14,388 nt of DNA from Clostridium_AI sp002297865 (GTDB lineage: Bacteria; Bacillota; Clostridia; Lachnospirales; Lachnospiraceae): the NCBI GenBank assembly GCA_937903005.1, contig CALFNR010000223.1, forward strand, positions 1-14,388, in the 5' to 3' direction. This document shows positions 1-7,379 of the stretch, one piece after another. Every line of letters starts with the position of its first letter. The first letter of the stretch is position 1. Under the pieces are notes generated by a model. It saw nothing but the letters and a program-made list of their open reading frames with translations, made no database searches and was not told the DNA's origin. A program made the position numbers and the translations under genes.

Positions 1-1
1 G

Positions 2-799
2 AACAGATATAAGTCCTATAGAACTAGTTGTACAAACAACAATATTAGATATGATAGCAGAAAAATCAAACTTCCCAAAATTGGATGGATTAAAACAAAA
101 AATAAACAACTTCCACAAGGAAGAATATTAAATGCTACTATCTCACAAGAACTAAATGGACATTATTACTGTTCGTTGTGTTGTACAGATGTAGAATTTC
201 CACAATTCACAAAAACGAATAAAAATATTGGTATTGACTTAGGAATCTGTGATTTTGCTATATTTTCTGATGGAACTAAAATTGAGAATCCAAAATTTTA
301 TGAAAAATCGGAAAAGAAACTTGCATTGCTTCAACGTAGACTGTCTCGAAAAACAAAAGGTAGTTCAAATTGGAATAAAGCAAGGATTAAAATTGCGAAT
401 TTACAGAAACATATCTCTAATCAGAGAAAAGATTTCTTACAGAAACTAACTACAGATATTATCAAGAATTACGATGTGATCTGTATTGAGGATTTAGATG
501 TAAAATCATTAAAAGAAACAGATTCTGCTATTCGTAATAAACGGGTTAGCGATGTATCTTGGGCAGAATTTCGTAGAATGCTTACGTATAAAGCTCAATG
601 GTATGGAAAAGAATTATCTATTGTAGATAGGTTTTACCCATCATCACAGACGTGTAATATTTGTGGACATATATCTGGAAAGAAATCAGCTGACATAAGA
701 CAATGGGTATGTCCAAGTTGTCAATCTGAATTAGATAGAGACATTAATGCTGCGATTAATATTTTAAACGAAGGAATGAGAATATTAAATGTAGCTTAG
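2..799 (+). CDS. tnpB: TnpB, IS200/IS605-type RNA-guided nuclease (5' truncated by window edge)
   Basis: The open frame runs from the left edge, so the N-terminus lies outside the window and 265 residues are visible. TnpB is the RNA-guided DNA endonuclease of IS200/IS605 and IS607 elements, related to Cas12. The RuvC-like catalytic parts are all present: a GIDLG motif (Asp codon at 236), an IEDLDV motif (Glu codon at 488) and a terminal DRDINAA motif. A four-cysteine zinc ribbon (CNICG ... CPSC, about 653-721) sits between the last two motifs, as in the family. The KxPKIGWIK segment at about 98-120 is typical of the wedge/REC-proximal part of TnpB. A TTG at 176 is an internal codon, not the start, because conserved sequence continues upstream. 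No transposase (tnpA) is visible. Intact catalytic residues suggest activity is possible. Confidence 0.93.
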   Translation, partial: NRYKSYRTSCTNNNIRYDSRKIKLPKIGWIKTKNKQLPQGRILNATISQELNGHYYCSLCCTDVEFPQFTKTNKNIGIDLGICDFAIFSDGTKIENPKFYEKSEKKLALLQRRLSRKTKGSSNWNKARIKIANLQKHISNQRKDFLQKLTTDIIKNYDVICIEDLDVKSLKETDSAIRNKRVSDVSWAEFRRMLTYKAQWYGKELSIVDRFYPSSQTCNICGHISGKKSADIRQWVCPSCQSELDRDINAAINILNEGMRILNVA

Positions 800-905
800 A
801 AAGTATAAACAAGAACGGTAGGAACTATCGGGTTAGCTTGGTTAATATTCTTACAATAGTAGGAAGTTCCCAAGAATCTCGTCACTTTAGTGATGAGAGG
901 TTCAA
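800..905 (+). ncRNA. TnpB omega-RNA 3' scaffold and element right end
   Basis: Directly after tnpB the sequence forms an 8-bp stem (878-885 with 890-897, loop TTTA, one G-T wobble) followed by AGGTTCAA. This matches the usual layout of IS605-family right ends, where a hairpin is followed by a short tail such as TTCAA or GTCAA and the omega-RNA scaffold overlaps the 3' end of tnpB. The element would end at about 905 and the guide would be the flanking bases after it (906 onward). The exact RNA 5' end cannot be read from sequence. Confidence 0.7.
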
Positions 906-930
906 TCGGCTCAAGATGAAAGTATATAAA

Positions 931-1041
931 CTACCTAGTAGGTAGTGAACGCCAATGTTCGCTGACGTGTTCCCATCTTTGCAGACGGTAACGCCAATAA
1001 GCGTTCACATACACTACATACGGAAAACCATACTCGTACAT
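931..1041 (-). CDS. Small aromatic-rich peptide, 36 aa, unknown function
   Basis: The minus-strand ORF starts with ATG at 1041-1039 and stops at 931. A near-perfect AGGAGG lies at 1055-1050, eight bases upstream, and a consensus promoter lies further upstream (1131-1159), so expression is well supported despite the size. A longer frame continues upstream to 1131, but the ribosome binding site selects the 36-aa start. The peptide starts MYEYGFPYVVYVNAYWRYR and is unusually rich in Tyr and Trp, with several Arg and His. It has no signal peptide or clear membrane segment. I recognise no family. It lies just beyond the right end of the IS element, so it may predate that insertion. Confidence 0.6.
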   Translation of the reverse strand: MYEYGFPYVVYVNAYWRYRLQRWEHVSEHWRSLPTR

Positions 1042-1115
1042 GCTATACACCTCCTTTCGCAGAAGTCGTATTTCAAACTTTGGAAAGACTGGTGGCTTTG
1101 GATATGGAACAGATG

Positions 1116-1153
1116 TGTTCCACGGAGTCAATTATATCATACTTTGTGGAACA
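1116..1153. promoter_or_regulatory. Inverted repeat TGTTCCAC/GTGGAACA spanning the -10 box
   Basis: Perfect 8-bp arms at 1116-1123 and 1146-1153 are separated by 22 bases. They bracket the -10 box of the minus-strand promoter, and the right arm fills part of its spacer. The position fits an operator for a dimeric repressor. No regulator gene is identified nearby. Confidence 0.45.
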
Positions 1154-1159
1154 TATCAA
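1131..1159 (-). promoter_or_regulatory. Sigma-A-type promoter for the 36-aa gene
   Basis: On the minus strand this reads TTGATA-N17-TATAAT (-35 at 1159-1154, -10 at 1136-1131). Both boxes and the spacing are near consensus, and transcription would start about 70 bases before the gene's Shine-Dalgarno site. Confidence 0.75.
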
Positions 1160-1210
1160 ACAATTAAATATAAGAAATAAAATATAAATTTCATTTAGAT
1201 GCGATATATT

Positions 1211-1247
1211 AAAAAGAAAAGAAGCTACTACGGGCGTGTAGTAACTT
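1211..1247 (-). terminator. Rho-independent terminator after the 50-aa gene
   Basis: On the minus strand a 10-bp stem (1247-1238 with 1231-1222, one G-T pair) with a 6-base loop is followed by a T-rich run (complement of 1221-1211). It lies 40 bases after the stop codon of the 50-aa gene. Confidence 0.8.
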
Positions 1248-1286
1248 CCTCTCTATCACTACTCTCCCTTTCTGAAAACGTACTTA

Positions 1287-1439
1287 CTATTTGAACAAGC
1301 TATCGAATTTAATTCCATCGTGAAAATTAAAACTGAAATGAAATTCTTTAACTCTCTTGGAGAAGATACGATGTACCGTAAAGAATCCTAATCCAAGTAG
1401 TCCAAAATTCAGTATAAAATTTAGTACGGATTCAACCAT
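1287..1439 (-). CDS. Small single-pass membrane protein, 50 aa
   Basis: ATG at 1439-1437 is preceded by GGGAGGTG, a very strong ribosome binding site, and the frame stops at 1287. The protein starts MVESVLNFILNFGLLGLGFF. Residues about 5-22 form one hydrophobic segment. A basic stretch (HRIFSKRVKEFHF) follows, then a short tail ending DSLFK. This gives a membrane peptide with a basic segment on the cytoplasmic side if the N-terminus faces out. Promoter, leader, SD, ORF and terminator are all present, so it is an autonomous gene. I recognise no family; a type I toxin-like or modulator peptide is possible, but nothing proves it. Confidence 0.68.
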   Translation of the reverse strand: MVESVLNFILNFGLLGLGFFTVHRIFSKRVKEFHFSFNFHDGIKFDSLFK

Positions 1440-1589
1440 GTTTCACCTCCCTTCGGTTGTTATCAACTTTTGGGAAATGATTTGTGGAGAACCCACATAG
1501 ATTCGGTATTTCCATAAAGAGGTGACTCACTTTCTCTGTCTTAGCAGAAAGCTTGGTTAATAGTTACACTTCGAAGATGACTTCGATTC
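1440..1589 (-). promoter_or_regulatory. Long structured 5' leader of the 50-aa gene
   Basis: The predicted start of transcription is about 150 bases before the ATG. The leader contains several inverted repeats: CGAAG/CTTCG arms near 1572-1585, a CTTTCTG-type hairpin near 1530-1555, and a nested pair near 1470-1520 in which GGAAAT/ATTTCC encloses GTGG/CCAC. A leader this long and folded in front of a 50-codon gene suggests RNA-level control. It matches no riboswitch class I can name. Confidence 0.4.
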
Positions 1590-1595
1590 TTTTTG

Positions 1596-1624
1596 ATTAT
1601 ATCGCATAAAATCAGATAATTCAA
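1596..1624 (-). promoter_or_regulatory. Promoter of the 50-aa gene
   Basis: On the minus strand it reads TTGAAT-N17-TATAAT (-35 at 1624-1619, -10 at 1601-1596). It is back-to-back with the plus-strand promoter at 1649-1677, leaving 24 bases between the two -35 boxes. Confidence 0.7.
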
Positions 1625-1648
1625 CATAATAACAAAAATATTTCCAAC

Positions 1649-1677
1649 TTGCATATCACTTTCTTCTTTTGTATAAT
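1649..1677 (+). promoter_or_regulatory. Promoter of the 54-aa/membrane protein pair
   Basis: TTGCAT-N17-TATAAT, with -35 at 1649-1654 and -10 at 1672-1677, lies 50 bases before the first start codon. Box sequences and spacing are near consensus. Confidence 0.78.
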
Positions 1678-1726
1678 ATAATTACATTTTAATTCAACAA
1701 AAGATTATACGAAAGAAGGAAATGAT

Positions 1727-1891
1727 ATGGGTCAGAATGAGAAAGATAATAAAAATTTTGAGATTCCAATTTTTGAGATTTCAGAATTATATTCAAGAAA
1801 AGCACCAGAAACTAATATTCAAAATCCACATCAAAAACCAATTAACTTAGAATATATGACTGGTGTTAAAAAAGGTGGTGACAAGAAATAG
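1727..1891 (+). CDS. 54-aa protein, first gene of duplicated pair (copy A)
   Basis: ATG at 1727 follows an AAGGA site at 1716-1720 with a 6-base spacer. The protein starts MGQNEKDNKNFEIPIFEISE and is hydrophilic and lysine-rich at its end (KKGGDKK). It has a close relative in the window at 12273, which shares MGQNEK and the core NFEIPxFEIS. That conservation shows it is a real gene. It lacks membrane segments. The next gene overlaps its stop codon, so the two are co-transcribed and likely coupled in translation. The N-terminal NFEIPxFEIS patch is the best candidate for a binding surface. I do not recognise a family. Confidence 0.72.
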   Translation: MGQNEKDNKNFEIPIFEISELYSRKAPETNIQNPHQKPINLEYMTGVKKGGDKK

Positions 1892-2490
1892 ACGAATTTT
1901 ATAAGTTAATAGAAGGATTGCCATTAATTTTACAGTATATTGTTCCAGGTGCAATTTGTTGTTATTTGTATAGATATACAATGGGAATTAAAAAGGATAG
2001 TAAATATATTGCCGTCATAAGTTGTATGATAAGTTATTTACTACTGTCGTTAATATCACTTTTAAGAGTAGGAAATATATTATATATTGCTAAACTACCA
2101 AATACTCCATTTGTAAATTCTGCATTATCTATTTGTATTGGAATAATCATACCAATAATTATCGTAATTATTATCAATAGAAAATGGTTCAATAAACTTT
2201 CAACGTGGTTATTTAATAAAACACCATATGAAAATATATGGATGGATGCGTTAGATTTTAAGAATGGATCAAATCTAAAAGTATATTTTAAAGATGAACC
2301 ATTTTATGTAATTGGTCATCATCTTACACATGAAAATAATGGTAATGATTCATGGTTTGTTATTTCTGCATTTACTAAAATTGATAAAAATACAAACCAG
2401 ATTTACAATAATGAACCATCATATAACGATAATCCCGATGTAAAATATACCTTCAGATTATCTGATGTAGAACATATTGAAATATTTTAA
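1888..2490 (+). CDS. Three-TM protein with C-terminal soluble domain (copy A), non-NTG start
   Basis: From the proposed start it is 200 aa. Hydrophobic segments lie at about residues 12-30 (contains LQYIVPG), 39-60 and 76-98. A soluble domain of about 100 residues follows (IWMDALDF, GSNLKVYFKDEPFYVIG, ending VEHIEIF). The paralog at 12437 shares LQYxxPG, the GSNLKVY core and VxHxEI. The best SD (AAGGTGG, 1872-1878) points to ATA at 1888, which overlaps the upstream TAG. The only NTG alternative is TTG at 1918, which has an SD-like AGAAGGA abutting it with no spacing. The C-terminal part recalls small beta-rich domains behind LxPG-type membrane segments (DUF6338-like, uncertain). Likely inner-membrane partner of the 54-aa protein. 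Confidence 0.7.
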   Translation: MDEFYKLIEGLPLILQYIVPGAICCYLYRYTMGIKKDSKYIAVISCMISYLLLSLISLLRVGNILYIAKLPNTPFVNSALSICIGIIIPIIIVIIINRKWFNKLSTWLFNKTPYENIWMDALDFKNGSNLKVYFKDEPFYVIGHHLTHENNGNDSWFVISAFTKIDKNTNQIYNNEPSYNDNPDVKYTFRLSDVEHIEIF

Positions 2491-2525
2491 GAGGTTACTA
2501 ATTCAATTTAGTGACCTCTTTTATT
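2489..2525 (+). terminator. Terminator after copy A pair
   Basis: A 13-bp stem (2489-2501 with 2508-2520, one G-T pair), a 6-base loop and a TTTTATT tail begin at the stop codon of the membrane protein gene. Confidence 0.85.
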
Positions 2526-2552
2526 ATGTAATTAAATAGAAAATCGTAGTTT

Positions 2553-2578
2553 ACTCTCCTTTCTTTCGGAGAGTTTTT
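2553..2578 (+). terminator. Second hairpin-T terminator upstream of tape measure gene
   Basis: ACTCTCC (2553-2559) pairs with GGAGAGT (2568-2574), followed by TTTTT. It probably ended a phage gene that once preceded the tape measure gene, and now isolates it from the upstream cassette. Confidence 0.65.
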
Positions 2579-2607
2579 AATTTTGTAAGAAAGGAGAATA
2601 AACTAAT

Positions 2608-4013
2608 ATGGGTGTACCATTTCAAGTTGACGTAAATGTGACTACTCATGGAGCAGAAAAGGTTGATGCGCTTGAGAAAAAGCTTAATGCTTTACAGACC
2701 AAGGGTGTTGATATAAAAGTTAATGTTGATGGGCTTGATAAATTAGATACTTCTAAGTTAGATAAGCAAGCTACTTCGGCTGGTAAACAATTTTCGCAAA
2801 ATTTTTCAAAAGGATTTAGTTCAAGTTCTGGAAAATCAAAAATTAACAATCCTATTGATTTTGCTCAGATGAAAAAAGATGCTGAAAAAGAAGTAGAATC
2901 AATATCAAAAACTCTTCAATCCGTCATGGGGTTACCAGAAAAAGAGTCAACAAAGCTTGCGAAAGATTATATAAATGAAAACAAGAAGAATCTTGAAACT
3001 GCTCAAAAAGAGCGAAATCGTTATGCAAAGCAATATGAACAAGAGCAACAACGACAAGCAAAGCAAATTGAATCTGCACAAAAACGAATTAACTCTAATG
3101 AGTTTGAAGCTAGAAACGCTAAAGCAGATAAATTTTTATCTAATTATGCAAATCAAAGTAGCGAAGTTTTAGAAAAAGCCAGAAAAATGAATGCTGAGTT
3201 AAAAACTATGCAAACCGATATGCAAAATGGTTTTTACTCTACTGGTGAAAATAAAGGAATGCAAATTTTAGGAAAAGATTTGGATTCCATGATAAAAACA
3301 TATGACGAGAAAAAGAAGCAGTTAAAGAACATTTTTACTGAAATTTCTAATACAGAGTCACAAACACTTGGAAAAGGAATTGCACAAAAAGATGCAAATG
3401 AAGTTCAGACTTATATTAATGCTAACACAAAAGCATTGAAAAAATATGGAGATGAGCTTCGATCTGTCCAAGAGCTTAGAAAAAACGCTTTAACAGTTGA
3501 AGACCGTCAGGAAGCAACAAATCAATTCTCAAATTTAAAGTCTCGTATTTCTGCCGAAGGACTTACTGGAAAGTCTGGATGGGATGAATTTAAACGAGCC
3601 GCAGGGCAGATTGCTCAGTTTACAGGAATTTATGGTGCTATTCAAAATATTGGAATGGAAATTCCATCTCAAATGATTAGTGCTGTTAAAGATGTAAATG
3701 CTGCGCAAATTGAATTGACGAAAGTTAGTAATGCGTCTAATACGCAGTTATCTCAATATTGGGATGAAGCGGCGGATAGCGCACAAAAATATGGTTCAAC
3801 TATTAGTGATGTTATTAGTAGTACTGCTGACTGGAGTAGATTAGGCTATAACTTAGATGATGCAAAGAAATTATCAGATACTACTACTTTGCTTCAAAAA
3901 GTAGGCGATAATATGACCCAGGAATCCTCTTCCCAGGGATTAATTTCTACGTTAAAAGGATTCCAGATGGAAGCAGATGAAGCAAGTAAGATTGTGGATG
4001 TAGTAAACGAGGT
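2608..4013 (+). CDS. Phage tail tape measure protein, exon 1 (TP901-type)
   Basis: ATG at 2608 follows AAAGGAG at about 2590-2596. The protein sets tail length and contacts the membrane during DNA entry in long-tailed phages. Exon 1 gives 468 complete codons plus GT of the next. It has an N-terminal VDVNVTTHGAEKVDALEKKL region, a long charged coiled coil (about residues 90-330), then the conserved TP901 core (GWDEFKRAAGQIAQ, KVSNAS, TADWSRLGYNL, GFQMEADEASKIVD). The exon ends at T4013 in GAGGT, which pairs with GCCTC at 4025-4029 of intron 1. Read without splicing, the frame adds about nine foreign residues and stops at 4041. The complete spliced frame joins exons 4324-4441, 6546-6578, 6843-6856, 7380-7401, 7731-7844 and 8120-8545 for 711 codons with no stop. 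No other phage genes lie nearby. Confidence 0.92.
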
Positions 4014-4323
4014 AAACATAAGCTGCCTCCTAGTACAGTAATGTATTAGCTTTTCTCATATGAGAATTGACAGTAACTATATTGGTTAAAGACTAGAGAT
4101 AGTTCAGACCAAGGAAAGACTTGACTATTCAAGAATCCTTAACGACTGCGGGCTTTATTGTGGTAACACAATTTAGTGAAGTTACTCTCCTATTACATAG
4201 GATGAATATACAGTCTGACCTCACGCAATAATCTAAAATTCAATATATGAAACGTGAGAAATAGGCAGAAATGACCTATTCCTTTTTTATTTTATGGAGA
4301 AATAAAAAGAGTAACAATTTTTG
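4014..4323 (+). ncRNA. Group I intron 1 (310 nt)
   Basis: P1: exon GAGGT (4009-4013) pairs with GCCTC (4025-4029), with the conserved U-G at the splice site. P10: GCT (4022-4024) pairs with AGC, the first bases of exon 2. P7: GACTG (4144-4148) pairs with CAGTC (4211-4215). A P9-like stem CTCACG/CGTGAG lies at 4220-4225 and 4253-4258, then AATAGG/CCTATT. The intron ends in G4323. Removal creates GTA-GCA-AAT and the family sequence NEVANTEPIDTAG. No ORF is present. It is a sibling of introns 3, 5 and 6. Confidence 0.9.
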
Positions 4324-4441
4324 AGCAAATACAGAACCGATTGATACCGCAGGTATTTTTGATGGTTTAACACGATCCGCTTCATCAATGAAAGCTGCAA
4401 ACAACACATTTGAGGAAACTGTAGCTTTAATTACAGCAGCT
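4324..4441 (+). CDS. Tape measure exon 2 (118 nt)
   Basis: After completing the split Val codon it gives 39 codons: ANTEPIDTAGIFDG ... TVALITAA. This is the conserved segment found after NEV in TP901-type tape measure proteins. It ends in CAGCT, the 5' half of the intron 2 P1. Confidence 0.9.
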
Positions 4442-4882
4442 AAACTATATTGGCTGAATGTATGGCGACATACATATAGAACATATTTAATTGCAGGTAA
4501 GTCCTCGATAGGCTAATCCTATCCGTGTATTTAAATACATAGAGCCTTACACCACAATATAGGGGAAACCACTATATGATGGTTTGAAAACGTAAGGATT
4601 GGAAGATCATGCAACGAAGCACCCTAACGTATCCCGTAGACCATGCGGTACTTGAGTCGAGGGTGAACGCTCAACGACTAGATTCATGTCGAGTCATAGA
4701 CACGAGAATAAAGGTGGAAATCCTGAATATCTATGACAACAATCGTAGGGCGCAATCGCAAAGGCGTGGGTGAGAATCCCTTAAATCGAAAAGGTTGCTC
4801 TCCTATTTATATAGGAGATGAAGAAATAGTCTATTCCATATGGAAACATATGGGAAGATTAATCATTGTAAAAGGATAATAT

Positions 4883-5056
4883 ATGAAAAAATTTGATAAA
4901 GAATATAGTACACAGTATGTACCAGAAATGAAATATCTTCAATCAAAAGGTATTAATTACTCTTTTGTAAAAGAAGTAAACGGAGTAACTACATATAAAT
5001 ATACGAAGACATCAGAGTTATTTAAAGCACTGGTGTCTTTTTATGTACAGAAATAA
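4883..5056 (+). CDS. 57-aa intron-encoded protein (DUF5659-like, tentative)
   Basis: ATG at 4883 follows AAAAGGA (4869-4875). The product has the pattern YLQSKGINYSF ... VTTYKYTKTSELFKALVSFY. This is a short strand-rich fold of the sort seen in DUF5659 proteins, which share a KG-x-F/Y-F-x(n)-L layout (family assignment from memory, not searched). It sits inside intron 2, 32 bases before the HNH gene and on the same strand, so the two are probably co-expressed. A role as an accessory to the endonuclease, such as a maturase-like or DNA-binding helper, is inference. Confidence 0.6.
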   Translation: MKKFDKEYSTQYVPEMKYLQSKGINYSFVKEVNGVTTYKYTKTSELFKALVSFYVQK

Positions 5057-5088
5057 ATACAGAAAGGATAAATAATAGGTGATAAATT

Positions 5089-6492
5089 ATGCCAGCAAAA
5101 TCATTTGAATGTAAATGGTGTGGAAGACCATATAAAAGTTATAAAGAAAATAGCAAATTTTGTAGTAATAACTGTAAAACAAAATATAGAGAATCGTTGA
5201 AATATGAATGTGACAATTGTGGAAAACCATTTATTGTCGTAGAAAGTAAATTGAATGATTTAAAGAATGGTAAACATAAACATTTATTTTGTTCCAGAAA
5301 ATGTGCAAATGAATTTCAGAAAACTGCTGTCACTAAGAAGTGTGAACAATGTGGTAAAGATTATGAAATTTGTTACTCATTCAAAGATATCCAAAAATTT
5401 TGCAGCAGAAAATGTTATGACGATTACAGAAATGAACATAGTGTTATTTTACATAAGGAATGTCCATCATGCCATAAAGGATTTGATACATATCATAAAG
5501 ATCAAATTTATTGTTCCAAAGAGTGTGCAGGAAAGGCACAACAAAATAGAGTTGATTGTGAATGTGAATATTGCGGTAAACCATTTGAAAGAATCAAATC
5601 AGAATATGATAAAAATAAAAGACATTATTGCTCTATGGAATGTAAAATATTAGATAATTCGTGGAATCATGAAGATATTGAAAAGTTGAAAAAGTATTAT
5701 GGCAAAGTTTCCAAAGAAGAAATTACAAAAATAATTTCTGATAAATGGGATTATGACGAAATAAGAAGGAAAGCACAATGTCTAGGACTTACTCAAAGTA
5801 AGGTGTGGAGCCAAGAAGAAGTTCAGATATTAATTGATACATATTCTAAATATCCAATTAATCATGTACTTGAATTACTCCCCGATAGAACTTATTTATC
5901 CATTTTAGGTCAAGCAAGAAAACAAAATTTATTAAGTTATTTTTATTTGACCAATACTTATTCAAAAGAAGAAGAACAGTTTATTCGAGATAATTATTTA
6001 ACCATGACGGATGAACAAATTGGAGAAAAATTACATAGAACTTCATATGCAATATCTCAAAAAATTTATAAATTAGATTTGCATCGTCCACTTGAAAAAC
6101 ATAATTATGGTACACTTAATAATTATATGAGAGCTAAATTAACTACTTGGAAACAACGATATAGAGAAAAATGTAATTACACATGTGCATTATCTGGTTC
6201 TCGCTCTAATATAATTGTTCATCATATCTATGGATTCAATCTCTTAATGTTAGAGACCATCGAATTATTAAATTTCCCACTTTATGAAGATTTAGATTTA
6301 TATTCTCAAGACGAATTAGATCTATTTGTTAAAACGTTCTTAGATTTACAGGAATATTATGGAGAATATATTTGCATTACTGAGAATATACATAAAAAAT
6401 TTCATTCTATTTATGGTTACGGTGATAATACCAGAGAACAATGGGATGAATTTGTAAATAATTATTATATCGAAAATCAAAAAGCAAGTTAA
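5089..6492 (+). CDS. HNH homing endonuclease with five zinc fingers, encoded in intron 2
   Basis: The 467-aa protein starts at ATG 5089 behind AGGTGAT. Residues 8-185 hold five consecutive CxxC...CxxxC fingers (C8-C11-C25-C29, C41-C44-C68-C72, C85-C88-C105-C109, C125-C128-C142-C146, C159-C162-C181-C185). Three Myb/SANT-like helical modules follow at about 190-234, 238-282 and 290-333, with start motifs SWNHEDIEKL, VWSQEEVQIL and YSKEEEQFI. The C-terminus has an HNH-type site: CNYTC (362-366), IIVHHI (His378-His379), then NIHKKFH and GYGDNTREQW. Fingers and Myb modules should read a long DNA target; the HNH domain nicks or cuts it. The expected target is the intronless tape measure gene at the AGCT|AATAGT junction. 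It lies inside intron 2, so spliced phage mRNA lacks it. Confidence 0.88.
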   Translation: MPAKSFECKWCGRPYKSYKENSKFCSNNCKTKYRESLKYECDNCGKPFIVVESKLNDLKNGKHKHLFCSRKCANEFQKTAVTKKCEQCGKDYEICYSFKDIQKFCSRKCYDDYRNEHSVILHKECPSCHKGFDTYHKDQIYCSKECAGKAQQNRVDCECEYCGKPFERIKSEYDKNKRHYCSMECKILDNSWNHEDIEKLKKYYGKVSKEEITKIISDKWDYDEIRRKAQCLGLTQSKVWSQEEVQILIDTYSKYPINHVLELLPDRTYLSILGQARKQNLLSYFYLTNTYSKEEEQFIRDNYLTMTDEQIGEKLHRTSYAISQKIYKLDLHRPLEKHNYGTLNNYMRAKLTTWKQRYREKCNYTCALSGSRSNIIVHHIYGFNLLMLETIELLNFPLYEDLDLYSQDELDLFVKTFLDLQEYYGEYICITENIHKKFHSIYGYGDNTREQWDEFVNNYYIENQKAS

Positions 6493-6545
6493 AATACAAT
6501 GATTAATTTTCAGTTAGAAGTTGCGATTCTAACTAAATATCAAAG

Positions 6546-6578
6546 AATAGTGTAGTACAAGATCCAGATTCTGTCGGT
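6546..6578 (+). CDS. Tape measure micro-exon 3 (33 nt)
   Basis: Eleven codons give NSVVQDPDSVG, directly continuing ITAA of exon 2 in the family sequence. The exon ends in GTCGGT, the 5' half of the intron 3 P1. Confidence 0.88.
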
Positions 6579-6842
6579 ATGTGGCTATGCCGACATTAAA
6601 AGTAGCTATATCGGTTAAAATCCAGAGATGGATAAGACCGAGCAAAGACTTGAGAAATCAAGAATGCGTAGAGACTATAATTACTTTATATGGTAACATA
6701 TGAAGTTTCGCTACTGTTAGAAGATATAGTCCGATCTCACACTATAATCTAAAATGAAATGTGAGAGTTAGCCAGAAATGACTAACCGCCATATTTATTG
6801 AATATGGTCAGTAGGGTAATTGTCCCGAAAGTAACAGTTATG
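6579..6842 (+). ncRNA. Group I intron 3 (264 nt)
   Basis: P1: GTCGGT (6573-6578) pairs with GCCGAC (6589-6594), six bp with terminal U-G. P10: GGCTAT (6583-6588) pairs with ACAGCC (6843-6848) with one mismatch. P7: GACTATA (6673-6679) pairs with TATAGTC (6725-6731); the strand AAGATATAGTCC is the classic group I S element. P9-like CTCACA/TGTGAG lies at 6736-6741 and 6760-6765. It is the shortest intron here, has no ORF, and ends in G6842. It is closest to intron 5, sharing the CGCCATAT...ATATGGTCAGTA 3' segment. Confidence 0.9.
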
Positions 6843-6856
6843 ACAGCCTTTAAGAC
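6843..6856 (+). CDS. Tape measure micro-exon 4 (14 nt)
   Basis: ACA GCC TTT AAG AC encodes TAFK plus two bases of a Thr codon completed by exon 5. Homologous proteins have VGTALKTISMR here, which fixes both borders. The P10 of intron 3 and P1 of intron 4 use almost the whole exon. Confidence 0.82.
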
Positions 6857-7379
6857 AAAATTTTATCGAAATTGTCTTTACGTACAGAAATGTGCGTAGT
6901 TCAACACATTTAATACTAAGCAGGTAAAGTGTAAAGCCTTACACCACAATAACAGAGATAATCATGTTATGACGGGGCGAAAGCGGAAACAACGTAAGGA
7001 TGATACATGGTCAAAAGCCTAAATATCACATTTACTAATTTTATATAAATTAGGAATCACTGTTCATGCAACCAAGTATCCTAACGTACTCCGTAGATCA
7101 TGCGGTACTTTAGTCGAGGATAAAGGTTCAACGACTAGAGCCATGTCGGGACTTAGAAATATCCAATTGGATTATAAAATAAGAGTGGAAATCTCGAATA
7201 TCTAAGTCAATACTCGTAGGACGCAAGCTAATGGCGTTGGTTAAATACCTTTAAACGAAAAGGTGTGACTGCTGTTTTAGTTATAAAACGTGGTTAAGAA
7301 ATAGTCTACTCTCATGGGAAGCCATGAGCTTTATTTTTATATAAAGTAATATGAGTTGCGATCATATTAAAATACAAGG
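6857..7379 (+). ncRNA. Group I intron 4 (523 nt), C-G at 5' splice site
   Basis: P1: exon AAGAC (6852-6856) pairs with GTCTT (6874-6878). The splice-site pair is C-G rather than the usual U-G. P10 is strong: GAAATT (6868-6873), directly 5' of the guide, pairs perfectly with AATTTC (7380-7385) of exon 5, which confirms both borders. P7: GACTA (7133-7137) pairs with TAGTC (7302-7306). It ends in G7379. The core is a sibling of intron 2 but lacks the ORF block. About 300 bases hold ribozyme structure only; I see no supported coding region. Confidence 0.86.

Larger units (their letters stand above)
4442..6545 (+). ncRNA. Group I intron 2 (2104 nt) with inserted endonuclease ORFs
   Basis: P1: exon CAGCT (4437-4441) pairs with GGCTG (4452-4456), with U-G at the site. 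P10: TATT (4448-4451) pairs with AATA (6546-6549) of exon 3. P7: GACTA (4676-4680) pairs with TAGTC (4827-4831). The ribozyme core lies in 4442-4860. Two ORFs occupy the peripheral 3' region after P7, so they do not disturb the core. A GTTAGAA/TTCTAAC hairpin (6513-6533) precedes the terminal G6545. The core shares long blocks with intron 4, such as CGTAGA-CATGCGGTACTT and TCAACGACTAGA. Confidence 0.9.

Noticed and set aside
955..1167. 70-aa plus-strand ORF
   Set aside because: It is antisense to the better supported 36-aa gene and its promoter; no SD or recognisable protein character.
1860..1895. Programmed -1 frameshift fusing the 54-aa and membrane genes
   Set aside because: The -1 frame has a TGA at 1879, after the only A-rich run, so a slip there would terminate; no slippery heptamer lies downstream.
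4014..4041. In-frame read-through of exon 1 to a stop at 4041, giving a 477-aa protein
   Set aside because: The last residues are intron sequence; P1 pairing and the restored frame at 4324 show a splice site at 4013.
5267..5653. 128-aa ORF in another frame of the endonuclease gene
   Set aside because: It is a shadow of the zinc-finger repeats; no SD.
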